NCBI GenBank assembly: GCA_004764695.1
Contig: SMSO01000035.1
Location: 2,478,001-2,542,000, forward strand
Direction: 5' to 3'
Source: Schizochytrium sp. TIO01
Lineage: Eukaryota; Sar; Bigyra; Thraustochytrida; Thraustochytriidae
DNA length: 64,000 nt
Every line of letters begins with the position of its first letter. The first letter of the stretch is position 1. The notes beneath the pieces are model-generated. The model did not search any database and was not told the DNA's origin. It saw only the letters and a list, made by a program, of their open reading frames with translations. Positions 1-12,500 of this stretch are shown piece by piece. A program made the position numbers and the translations under genes.

Positions 1-43
1 CAGTGTGCGTGGGGTTCGTGTTCTCTTCGGCGCCTTTTGGGGC

Positions 44-97
<54 letters not shown>
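44..97. repeat. (TTTC)n microsatellite
   Basis: Nearly uninterrupted CTTT tetranucleotide units read directly from the sequence. The strand is pure pyrimidine, so the tract could form a triplex-type structure. It explains the Ser/Phe-repeat reading frame seen across it, which is not a gene. Confidence 0.95.
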
Positions 98-724
98 CTT
101 TCTTTTCTGAACGAAACGAAGAATTGCTTCTCTTTCCATTTATTGGATAGGTGGAAGGATGGATTTTATACGGCAAGAAGAAGAAGAAGAAGAAGCAACG
201 GAAGGAGCCCGTTCCTTTGACTGTTTGACTTTGTTGTGTGAGTTGTCTGTCTCCACACGTTGCCTTTAGCGGTATGTATGTGCCAGCACGCCGCAAAGAA
301 GGGCTCGACAGCGGATTAGAGAATAACCCCGGAAAGGATCCAAACGGTCGAGCGATAGGTTTCTTGAACGAGGCCTCGCCGCATACAAGTCTCCGGAGGA
401 GAACCGCAAGAACCGGAGTTTCGCAGCAAATGGTACTAGTTCTGCTTTTACCTCTACAATAGCAATAGTAGGGAAGAGTAATAGTAGGATTATTACCGCC
501 GGCAGTGTTTTGGCTATGAACTGCAGTTAGCGCTTCCTGAAGGATTGGCAGTTCTTTGGAATAAATACAGAGTTAATATTGCAAGGACTATGAAAGAACC
601 AAGGTGAGAGTTGAACTACCTCTGTACAACTCCTATTCGCGAGATGGTCGAAGCATGAATGCAAGCAGCAGTCAGATGAGCCAAAGCGCGGCATGGACTT
701 GATGAAGCCAAGCTTCTTCATCAT

Positions 725-770
725 CAAACAAACAAACAAACAAACAAACAAACAAAACAAACAAACAAAC
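725..770. repeat. (CAAA)n microsatellite
   Basis: About eleven AAAC units with one interruption. The same unit, in either orientation, recurs at 1173-1210, 41252-41335 and 41748-41779, so it is the commonest simple repeat of the window. Confidence 0.95.
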
Positions 771-1172
771 TAGAGGTCAAGTAGTCCAGAAATAACAGCC
801 GAGATTCGGCTCAGGAGTCCTTCTTAGAGTCCTTCTTAGAGAACCGCACAATCAGCAGCAGCACTAAAGGGATAAGCAAGTAAGAGCCTCTGCTCAACTC
901 GCACTACCAGTCTAGAAAACCACTGGATCATGGAATTGTCGTCGAGCAACTTGGCTCTCTGAATATAATCTACTACCTAGTGTAGCTTGACCCGACGACT
1001 ATCAAGCAAAGCAAAAGGGAGGCGGAGCAGAGAGAACATCAACGATGAGCCGTTCCTTATACTGCAGGAAGTCCGTATGTAGCAATAGTAGAGTCGATAC
1101 GTAGTAGGATTTCAGATACGCGCTTGCCAGAAAGCCTGTGCAGGAAAGTTAGGGCGTGCTGCGAGCAGATTT

Positions 1173-1210
1173 TTGTTGGTTTGTTTGTTTGTTCGTTTGT
1201 TTGTTTGTTC
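1173..1210. repeat. (TTTG)n microsatellite
   Basis: TTTG units with two single-base interruptions; reverse-complement type of the 725-770 tract. Confidence 0.9.
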
Positions 1211-3242
1211 TCGCTAAGTTCGGACTGGCTCGCCGAGCCGGTGCTGTGCTGTAGCTCAGCCGCGACTCCTGAGGGTTGGTCAACGAAGCTAAGAACAGTC
1301 AGGTAAACTTTGGAAACTCCGATCTAGCTCGTCTGGCAGATTTGCGAGAGATGACTTCACAGAGACGAGATTTTTTTATTTACTATTTTTTACTCCGTTA
1401 CTTTTTTTTGTTTCTTCTCTAGAGTAGCTCTTGAAAGGTGTCTTCTCTTCGTTTAAGAAATTCTGTCAACAGCCCTAAAGTTGAAAAATCGCGTGTTTTC
1501 ATAGTCTGAAATGTCATGGCGATAACGAAGTAAACAACTTAAGCTACCTCAACAGGCTCTGCCTAGAAAGGTGTCTTCCAGGGCTGGATATACTTTCTCC
1601 TGGCAGCAGGCAGGAGTAGGCACCTACTGTTATCAACAGTTTCAATTTTTGCATTACTATTTACCGGAAAGAACGTCTTTTGATTGTTCTATAGTTTAGA
1701 AACTAATCACCGAGATCTAATTTGCTCAGCATTAAGCAAAATTCTTCTTTTACAAAAACCAGTTATAAACCTAAAGTTCTGACGAAGAGCACATATTTTT
1801 TCCAGCGTGATCTAGTCACTTCTCAAAGTGAACAAATCGCATACAAACTATGATGGGAAAACCTAGCTTCTGAATTGCCTTATCAGATAATTCTCCCTGC
1901 TCATGTTCCTTCCCAAACTCACTCATGGCCGTAGTAAAATTGATTCAAGGGTCACGCAGCGCATAATGACTTTTTGTTTCTCTAATTCGGATAGAAAAGC
2001 ATCATCATTCTAATTCCTCAGCAATGTACTATAGATGGGCTCTTCAAAATATAGCGCAAGCCACAAACATGCCTTTTGTTTACTTTTTCTACTTTCATTT
2101 TTAAGTCTTATACTGAAGCATACATCAGACAAACTTATACACGAACTCGGGCGAATATGTGTGAAGATTGATATACAGGAACTCCTATAGGTGAATTTCG
2201 TCTTTCTTTTTTATTTTGAAGATTATTAAACCCTTAAAAGAAGCTTTCAATAAAACCCTTCAACTTTATCATTACGTCATGTAGCAACAATCTCCTGCTT
2301 GAATTGCACGACATTTTTCAAAACACAGTGCTTACCTCATCTACAGCAATGAACATCACAGAACCGCGAGAACGCATTTCTATCCTTGTACTTTCCAGTT
2401 CTATTTATTCCTCCTTTCTTTCCCCAGTTCTTTATGGTGGGGTTTAGTAGAAATATTAATTTTAAAAAAATTTATAAAATACATCTCTGTTTTTAATCAT
2501 GCTAATTCATTTTTTTTTTAATCATGATTTTCTTACATACTATTTTATTTTATTCTTTTAAAACGAACACAGAAACGACTTCTTTCAGCTTTACTTCGGT
2601 TTGAAGGTGGATGACAAATATATTCTGACTTGCTTTAGCTGCCGTGAGCTTATTTATCTCTGCACTGTATATCGCTCTGGATTCTTCTTACCTAGAATAT
2701 TTAATATTTGTTTTGTTTTTTTCCTAATTAAGTAAAACAACAATTACTTTCCCCGAACCAGAATAACTAGCCTTTACTGTAGTAAGAACATGTTTTTTCA
2801 ATTTGCTTTTCTGTTGTTTTTCCTGTCTTTGTAGTTAGTTCCCCGCTGTGCTAAAGAACGTGGATCCTTACAGAACAGGGTTCTTTCGTAGCGCCCTCAA
2901 GCCACCCCAGCGCCTGTGTGCAGCCGAGTCACTTGTCAGTCGTCCAAAATATTTAAAAGGGAGCTGACTACGATGTCGCAGCAGTTCCTCCTTTAGGCAA
3001 ATCATGGACACTCAGGTGTCGCATGACGCACTAACAGTGCGCCCAGATACGCTATAAATAAAACTAGCGGCCTTTATTCTACATCTTCTACATCTTCAAA
3101 TCGTGTGTGCTATTTCTCTCTTTCTTTTCATTAATGCTAGAGCTTTGCACCTTGAATCGCATATTAGTTTTGAAAACAAAATGATTATATATGTATTGAG
3201 CTCTCTTTTTTTCTCTTCTCCCCCTTTCTTTGTAAATTACAA

Positions 3243-3273
3243 ATTTAATTAATTAATTAATTAATTAATTAAA
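3243..3273. repeat. (TTAA)n self-complementary tract
   Basis: About seven TTAA/AATT units. The unit is its own reverse complement, so the tract can fold back on itself. TTAA is also the classical piggyBac target, which makes it a possible insertion hot spot. Confidence 0.9.
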
Positions 3274-4046
3274 ATACGGGCAATGTGCAGAACACATGGT
3301 AGTTCGGTGTTTCCACTTGAAAAAGACGGCTCTGCTGAAGCTGCTCGTTGCAAAGAGTTGTTGCGTATTCACGTGCGGTGATGGCACGTGATTGTGATGA
3401 ACTTTTGGGCAGGGCTTCTTCGAGCAAGCGAGCAATAGAGAGTCGCTCCAGGCTGGCCACCTACTGCTGCTGCTATCTCCCAAGAACCTGGAGTTCTTCC
3501 TCCTTGAAGGCGATTTCGTTCACACTGCTAGGCTAACAGAGGATCATCGTAGAGTAATCGCTAGGTTGCGGACTCTACGCAGCTTTAGAGCTACCAGCTG
3601 TTCTTGTGAGTACTCGAAAGTAAGGGTCTTCTCGTAACTAGAGCTGCGAGTAAAGCTGGATGGGCTTGCTTTACATGCTGTTCTCAGATGCCTCGTCAAG
3701 CCCAGGCTCGGTGGAACGGACGTCAGTTAGTCAGCTGTCTGAGGCTTTTGCAAGAGCACCACACGGAATAAATGTTAGTTCACGTGCTGAGATTGATTTT
3801 CCTCGAGAGCTTTGTTTGCTCAGTGTTGAGAAAACTCTCCCAAAGCAAGCTTCTCCCGATCTATCGTGTTTAGGCTATTAAGTAAAACCCAGCATGCTCG
3901 ACCAAAACATCACCCAAAAGTTGCCACTTTGAGTTGGTCCTGAGGTGGTGAAATTCATGACAGATGGAAAGGAAAAAGTTGGCCAGGCTTTCCACGAGAC
4001 TTGAAGTGCTTGAACAAATTATTCCACACGCAACTCGTATGTCAAT

Positions 4047-4074
4047 CAATGAATGAATGAATGAATGAATGAAT
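4047..4074. repeat. (AATG)n microsatellite
   Basis: Seven AATG units, followed by degenerate ATAA/GATA units to about 4096. Confidence 0.9.
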
Positions 4075-7000
4075 AGATAAATAAATGATCGATAGATACT
4101 CCCACCACAAGGCCGGCAGCCCAAATCAGCATAACTCTCGCCATTGAAGTGGTGGACCCACTAATGCATGCGAGGATTTCACATTGTCATCATCTTGTTG
4201 GGTCTGTTCTTCAGTATCTTGTTTTCCTCTAGAGAAGAGATAAAGAATAAGCAAGAACAACTTGTTTGCGCTAGCTACAAACTTTTGCATATGGCAAAGC
4301 AGTTTAATTGCCGTCAGCTTGGAAATTGTCGAAATGATGCTTGATTATGTTTGCTAATTCCGCTGCAAGCCCAGCTCTTTTACTATTGCGAAAGCCTACA
4401 TCGCGAACGAGGCGTTCTGTGGCCAGGTTTCAAAAGCAGTGAGAACGAAGAAGAATTAAAGCGCACGGAACCTTGATACCAACTAACATCTAGCATCAGC
4501 CAAAGTGTGCGTATTAATCGCTTCTACTATTTTTTACTTCTTCCTACCTGAGCACTTTAGTTCCTAGTCCATAATTTTGTCTTTAATTTTTAAATGTGCG
4601 AACTTCCTTTTCTCTCTTTCTCGTCTTTTTTATTATCTATTGTTTGTTGGAAACAAATTTACTGATGCCTCACTTTTTTTCCTATGAGCAGTCATTATTT
4701 TGATTCTTCTTTTTCAATTTCTTTTCTCCTGCTTTTTAATGAGTTGGTTTTTACTAATTTTTTACTAATTTTGTAATGTGAAAAGGAAATGGGGAAAAGG
4801 AAAAGGAAAAGAACTCTTTCGAGTAGATAATATATTTGTTTGTTTGTTATTCTTTGTGAATAGCTGCAACTAACTAACAGGTTATATCGGCCACTCTGGA
4901 GGCGAATTTACAAATACTGCGCAAGGCGTTTGGCTTGACCAACTCGTGCTATGTCTACGTGGCACGGAATGAGAGACGGTCCTTCTCCGAGCACTGGCGA
5001 AGGAACCTGAGCGAATTCCTTCCTAGTATTAGATCGCGAAATTCTCAACAATAGTACTCATTTTCCTCTAATGTTGATTTGGCGGAAAGTGACGTATTCT
5101 CTTTGTTGGTTGAAGGAATATTAAAAGAGGTTTTCCTGACTCGACAAAATCACGCCGCTTCGAGCGTCTCCATATGCTGTTTAGTAAAAGGCATCGATCG
5201 TGTATATAATTCATTCATTCATTCATCGTGCAAACAGAAGCTTTTAGTACACTTCGATCTTTCCCAATTTCAGACGATTTGAAGAGGAAATAATTTCGTG
5301 TCCTCGACACCATGTTTTCTGTTTGCCAGTAGCACCAATTTGCCAGATACAGGAAGACGGCTTGTTCAAAGAAACATTCATCTGCCCGCTAGCTAATCGA
5401 TAATTACTGATTCCAGCTTGTAATACACAGGGCTTTTACGTGTCATTTATGATTTCTTGTCCAGAATATCTATGCAGCATGAAAACCTTGCGCGCCAACA
5501 ATGCAAGTTTTGCGACAAGTTGTCACCTAGATGCTGTCGATTGAGTAGAACATTTAGAGCATCTTCGAAACAGCAAATTCTTTGACTCGTGGGGCGGCCG
5601 TGAGGAGCAGTTGCAACGGTAGAAGGAGCTAAATATGCAAAGCGGTTTTTTTATTAGTTTGTTGTTGTCTATTTGGTAAAGGTGTTTGTTTGGGTTTCTT
5701 TTTCAATTAAGATAAAACTTTACGAAGTACCTAGCGAGGTGCACCCAGTGGAAGGCGTCTACAACAGCAAGTTTTATTTGGAGCTGTGTTTTTCTTTACT
5801 ATCTATCTGCTCCCAAGAACTATAAAATCCTGGCTGCCTCCTCTCATCGAGTTTGCTTTCGATGCAAGGAGCCTCTCTGGTTGGGCGGCATGTGCGGATT
5901 AGTTCACGGTCGTGGCCGCCTAAAATGAAGGGCATTTCAAGTTTGATCTATAGTGAGACCATTTGTTTTAACTTTTGGATGCACTGCTAGTGTTTTTAAT
6001 AAAGGGGAAAGACCTGTGGGCCATTTGCTGCATCATCACGCCAAATCGTGCAGGTACTACTGAGGCTACCTACTTAGATGATCGATGTCGACCAAAGTGC
6101 ATCGCAGAGAAAGCCAAGACAAACATACCTCAAGCGAACTCAAGCTAAACAGAGCAGAAGACAATGACCAGGAAAACCTCTGCTCTGGCAGTGGTGCTGG
6201 ACACCAAACCAAGCATCTATTCACGCGCGTTGCTTAAAGTTGCTCAAGGTTGCTCGCGTTGCTGTTTTCGAAACCTTTGTAAAAAAATACACACCCCACA
6301 GAGATACGATGGTTCTACGAGTGGCTAGCACTTACTTCTCTGAGTACTGAGGGCGCCAAGTAAAACGAGGGTTTTGCTGGCTGACTTGCTGGCTTGCTAA
6401 CTTGCGAATAGTAATAGCTCACGAATAGTGAAAGTAGAAGTACAGACAGTATGCGCGAGTGGGGGTTGCGCAAGTACTGCTCGTCTCCTTCAATAAATTC
6501 TTGAAGAACAAGTTAAACGCAGGCTCCACACGACACGGACACCGTGGAGGTTTCTGTGAAAATTTCTCATGATTCACGAAACTTTCGGGGCCGTTTTTAC
6601 AGTCTGCATTTTATGGTTTGCTCTTATGGAGAATTGTCCAAGGTCAAAATGTCGTCAGAATTTTCTAAACCAGCTCAATGCAAGCAAGTGTTTAAAGACC
6701 GCCATTAGTATTGACACGAATACCTGAAGTGCTCAAAAGCCCAACCTGCAGTGTTACCCGGAACTTGAAGATTTCACCACGCACTTACCGGCCGAGCTAC
6801 GAACAGCACCTCGGTCTCCAAGATAGCGCTGCATCATGTGTTGCTAACACCTACCTAGTAAATTGCACAGGAATCAATTTGCAAATCGGCGCCACAGGCC
6901 ATTTGCTGCATAAATACTTTTCCTTGGACACCAAACATAGAGATCTCGTAGAGCGGACACGACACAAGCTGCCTGCAAGCGAGCCAACGTTATCACACTA

Positions 7001-9061
7001 CTAACGATGGCGACGTCGACGCAGAGCTCTGCTCGCGAGGTTCCGACTGTGTCCAAGTTGAAATCGCCACGTGCTTAACCTACTCGTACTCGTCTCTCAA
7101 ATTCTTTACAATGATGACTAAATGTAGCTACGCATTAATTCATTTCACAAAATGAAAGTGTCCGAGAACCAGCTCTATCTATAAACAACTAATCTCTATC
7201 TATCGCGGGCCACGGCCCACGAAGAGCCCGGCTCAACCCGTCCCCACGAGTCTGAAAAACCGTGTCTGAAAAGCTTGAAACTTCTCCTAGCTCTTCGTGC
7301 AGTATAGCCACGTGCAGGACTTGCTTATGAACTTGCTTATAGAGGCCTTCAGCCCTGTGGAACACGCGCGTGTGTCCCGTTTAGAGTAAGAGATCTTCTC
7401 GGGACACTTTTACACACAAACCCACTCGCTACTTTAGAACTCTGCTCTACTCGATAAATCAGTGCCCACCCACCACATCTAATGATTGATCGCTTCCATG
7501 GTCGAAACGAATGATGTCTATGACGCAAGTGAGAGCAAGCTAAAGAAAGCACCAGGATGATCACCAAATTATTTCTTCTGGGGCTCTCTTAATTACCAAC
7601 CGGGCCTAAAAATGCAGGCGGTAGCAATTCTCAAGTCTTATTCTTCTATTTTATTTATTTTTAGTAACATTTTTAATTTTTAGAAAGTATCTATTTATTA
7701 TTATTATTTGTTGATTTTATTAATATGGAGGGCCGATATAATAAATTATAAAATATATGTATAGAAACCATTTGGTACCTATGTATAATGAAGGAGAATA
7801 AAAAGTCGCCTTCCTCTGGGAAGATTCGTGTCCTAATCGTGTGACATTATGATTAAAAAGGAGCATAAATGCAACATAACAGAAGGGCAACTGCTTGTTT
7901 GAAGAGCAATATCAAGAAGCGATGTGACTGTGATCTGGTTGCCCATTTATTGGCAAATTTTAAAGGTATGATCGTTTTCCACTTTTCACAATTTTTCAAT
8001 TTTTCAATTTAAAAATAATAATAATAAATCAACACGTCTTCTCTGTTCGCGTTCGTATTATGTTGTCGTTGCCATGATAGTTGCTTTGCTTTATCTCAGT
8101 GTTCTCACAAGTAAGCTGCTGGTAAGCTACTATTATTCTGTTTGATCTTCGCGAAACCAAACATAGTTCCCGAGCTGCGGATTTAATGATTTCAAATGTA
8201 TGTATCCCATTTCTGCCGGGGTGTGCGAACGAATCATAGCACTTGTGTTAGTAGTAGTATCGCTTGCTTCCTTCTACTAAAGAACCTTTGTTCTGATGGT
8301 GGAATAAAGTAAAACACACATGCAATTTCAGTCAGGAGACGCCTATTCAACATTGCAACTCTTATTGGAAAGTCGCTAGCAACATCATGCTAAAGATTCC
8401 AATCGGTCACAGCTCTATTCTCATGAGGACAAGAACGTTCAAGACTTACTTTTCTGAAATGAGAACGAAAACTAACCTCTAAAATTCTACCATATTATTC
8501 TTCCTTTTTCGGGATCTGAAGCTGTGTATCCGCTAGTAAATGACGCATGGGGTGTGCGAGAGAAATCTGCAGTAACAGACTCGAAGATTGCAAATGTTAA
8601 CTGCGTTCTTTAGTAGCCGTTTTCAGAAGAACAAAAAATACTCACGCAATATTTGAGCAAATTTACAAATCCAACCATGGACAAATTGCTGAACTAGAGC
8701 TAATCGCGCAGTACAGAACCTAAGCTTTAAAGCATGCAAATTTGACTGCGCTGTTATAACCATGAAGTGGATATATGATTATCTACTAATAGCTTAAGTT
8801 GTCCCGTTGCCTACGTTTCAAAATTTTAAACTACCTTACGAGAACCTCCAAGATTTAGTATTAAATGTATCATTCTGGCAATACTAATTGTGTGCTGCTT
8901 GAAGCTCTCGTCCAAAACACTCTTCGCAATGATTGTAGCACCTAATTCTAAAGTTAAACGCATCAAGTATTCCCAGCAATTAACTTTCGCTCCTGGCCGA
9001 AAAATCAATTTGCAACTAGCCCCTGATAGGCAGGGCTCTGGCAAAAAAAAGATAAATAAGT

Positions 9062-9074
9062 TTAGCCCTGGCTA
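9062..9074 (+). repeat. Left end of piggyBac-type element: TTAG target repeat plus 9-bp TIR
   Basis: TTAG at 9062-9065 is followed by CCCTGGCTA at 9066-9074. The same nine bases occur inverted at 13546-13554, again bordered outward by TTAG. Family knowledge: piggyBac termini begin with CCC and are flanked by a 4-bp TTAA duplication. Here the 4 bp are TTAG in the same orientation on both sides, as expected of a target-site duplication. Confidence 0.85.
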
Positions 9075-9103
9075 TTTTTCGGGACGTATTACGTCCCGAA
9101 AAA
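9075..9103. repeat. Subterminal perfect palindrome, left end
   Basis: A 29-bp palindrome directly follows the left TIR: five T, CGGGACGTA, a central T at 9089, TACGTCCCG, five A. A second degenerate copy, ending ATTACGTCCCGAAAA, follows at about 9140-9160. Its position and its mirrored partner at the right end suggest transposase-binding sites, as subterminal repeats are in many DNA transposons (inference). Confidence 0.9.
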
Positions 9104-9577
9104 TCGGATAAACTTTAATTTTCCCGGTAGAGTATTTAAGGACTTATTACGTCCCGAAAAATATGTACCTACTTGAGTCATTGATCAATTCAACAGTCTA
9201 GCTCTGTTCGGGATGAAACTCGTTTAGTTTACCCTCCCCGACCTCACCTGTCCATATGTTATCATGTTCTCATGATTCTCCGATTGATAGTTGAGTTTAG
9301 GACCAAACAATGACATTCTCAGTGGCGGTTAGGTGGTGGTTAGGTTAACAGGTATTTGACACATGGTCGTTAGGTTCTCCCACGGTACCTGTTCTACCAG
9401 ACAATTAATACTGATAAACATCAATAATATCTTGCGCCAGCATGTAGTGCCAGCAGTACCAACAAAAGTACATCATACCTTACTTCATCGTCCACTTGCT
9501 AGTCTACTTGGGATCTATCAGCACTTCCCTCAGCGAAGAGGTCCATTGGCGCTTGAGTTTAACGTCAGCTGTGTGTC

Positions 9578-12500
9578 ATGTCTCTAGATGACGTCGAGAA
9601 TGACAAGGACTCAATCTACATTTCCTCTGATGAGTCTTCTTCTGATGAAGACGAGAACGATCTCTATGAGTGTTCATCGGCAAGTACTCCTGGCCATGAA
9701 AACTGGACCTTTCAATCTTACTCCACTGAAGGCGCAAAGTACCACAGCAACCTATCTGGGTCTCAACTTGGCATGAACGCAGTCCAACTCAAGTACAATT
9801 GCTCAAGCGAATTAATGCTCCCCAAGGTTCAACAAGAAAGTTCGGAGATTACTAAAAGGATTCGAAAGGTTCTTCGTGTTGACAATAACTACAAATTTAC
9901 CAGGCTTGATAGTTTCAAGATTTGTTTGCCGCCAGGCTGGGTGATTGCAGTTAAGGAATGGTTGAATAGTCTTAGCTCAAACGCATCTCCGCCATTTTCT
10001 ATCACGGATCAAGATTTCCGTGCCTACCTTCTCGTTGAAATTTCTCTGCGAGTTGCAGGAAAGTCGTTCTCGGAGTGTCTTGAGGACCCACCAGGTCATT
10101 GGAATCTAGCCCATACGGTATCCTATTCAAAAGTTCGAAAGGCAATGAGCCTGGACAAGTCCAATCGGGCAACAAAAGGGTCACGCGAGGCTAGAGTATG
10201 CTCCTCAAGTCCGATCATCCATGAAATGGGAGGTGCTGCTCAGCGCCATTGGGTGAAGATGTTCTTTGTCCCTAAAACCACTTGGATCGATCTTGATGAC
10301 GACAAGCTTCCCTATGGTTCTCCTCAGTGGGAGAATTTTGGAATTCGTACCATTCCAACGAAAACAAAAAAACAGAAACCCGTGATACATCTTGTGTGCT
10401 CTGTGGGTACAGGTCTGCTCCTAGTACCACGGTTAGAGACTTCCCACTCACCTGTTCATAAAATTGTAAGCAAGGCAATAGATTTTCTGAATGAGGGGGA
10501 GTCAGGAGAAAGCCCTGATGCGTCTGTGTCTTCAGAGCTTCGTGTATTCATTGATCGTGGTTATCTGGCATTATCGAAACCTCAGGATATGGATCGTGCA
10601 ACAAACATAACTCAAATTCTTCAGTCAAAGGGAGTCAAATTTCTTGGAACTTGTCGCAAGACCTCGTCATTCCCGTTTATAGATGTTGAAGGACCAGTTC
10701 CTGCTACGCCTGTGAGGGGAAGTCAAACTATCATTAACAGGAATGGCCGTCGAAGCACCTACACCGCTCAAAGATACCAGAATGGCGATTTTGTTGCTGC
10801 GATGATGATGCGTCACGGTGCGGGAAAGCATAGAGTTGCACAACTCATCACGAACGACCGTTGTTTGGCTGACCAAGTTTGGAGTTACGAAGTACTTCCT
10901 GCTGGAGTAGATTGGAACTCACCAGGTGGTGTAAAGCGCGTTCCACATGCTGAGATTGAGATAGAGCCGTGTGACATGAGTACATATAAGATGAAGGCAC
11001 AAGCTAATCATAAAATTAACCTTGTGAACGCCAATATCTTCTCAATGACAATTTCCCAAAGAACACCTGACTGGTTTATGGCTCGGCAATTTAGAATTAC
11101 AAGCACCGGTGCTTTTACCTGTATCAACTTTAAAAATGCTCCATTCGTTCATTCGGATGAGCTTATGGCCTTACACCACGATGTGAAATCGTTCGCTTGT
11201 CTTGACCCGCAACGAATTATCTCATTATTCCCCCGTCCTAATAAGCGTTCTTCTTATTCATCTGAAGGAGCTCAGAAGCAATATAAAAGGAAGCGTCAAG
11301 GGGAGGGTCTTATTCTTGAATATACATACTGGATGCAACGTATGAACAAAAATGAGCTTATCCAAAAGTTACTTTCTTTGGATGTAGGTGCAAAGACTGA
11401 TGGCAAAAAGATCGAACTAGCCAAGCGGATCGTAGACATCCTATCAAGAACTATAGATCATGAAACGGTCTCAAACGGAGAACTATCTTCCTTACAGGAA
11501 GACATACACCCTCAGCATGCATCTCAGGAGTCCACTACTCAAGACCTGCTGGAAATGAGTGACAGTAGTGACATTGGGGACAGCTTTCCCTTGCACAATT
11601 CTGAAACGATTGATGATAACCATACATGCACTTTCGAGGAACGCCAGAAATCATTTCTTAGAACAATCACACCAAGTTGGTTTATGAAGCCTATTCAAAA
11701 TGGGTTTTCGAATCATAAAAACCCACTGGCTTTGGGGATTGAAAATGAGGCAGACGTGGCGAAAGATCTTTCCAGATGGGTTAAGAAAGCAAGTTCCAAT
11801 AAATTCTGTATTCTCCAGCTACGCAAATATGGTCTGATTATTAATCGGGAAGTCCAATTTGTAGCAGACTCACCCGACGGTGCAGCTGTTCTTTTGAGGA
11901 ATACAGAGCTAGAAGGAAACAATTTTGTTATAGATGATGTATTTGCCTTAGAAATCAAAACAAGTACAAATGCCAAAACTATAGATGAGTTAAAGTCTCG
12001 AGTTGCTGGTCAGAGTGCGTGGCACGAATGCAAATGTGGAACAAGTGAGTTCGAGTCGTTAGTCCCAAATCCGTCGTTTCGAACTCAGTGTATCCATCAT
12101 GCAGCTACTTTAGATGTCCCTTACACCCTCCTTATATATGCCACAACTGAGGAAATCATGCAAGGAGTGCTAATCAAAGTCTCATGTGCCCAGCGCCAGT
12201 CATGGCGTGAGTATTTCAAAGCGTTGAGTGATGAATACATGGGCTTTGCTTATGGCAATCAACTTGGTAGGTTTCCTCGTTTTGCACCAGACCAATCACC
12301 AGACTGGGGTTATGCTGTGGATTTACACAGTGCCGAACTCGCTTTGCAGCTTTGGCGGAGGCATAGTGACGACGTGCTGGTCAACGGAACCCCACCGCCT
12401 TGCAAACGCCTACTGCCTTTGACTGTTAGTGTCTGGAATAAGATGATGGGCGGAGTTGATATCACTAGAAAAACTATCAATGGAGCGAGCATTCGTACTT

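Larger units (their letters stand above)
1..9061. other. Gene-poor, A+T-rich intergenic region
   Basis: I find no convincing gene in these 9 kb. All open frames are under 100 codons, use scattered starts and resemble no family I know. The stretch holds many tetranucleotide microsatellites (listed separately) and long T- or A-rich runs, for example around 2460-2580 and 7640-7750. There is also a short cluster of GTTGCT words at about 6228-6261. A heavily spliced gene with small exons cannot be excluded by eye. Confidence 0.6.
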
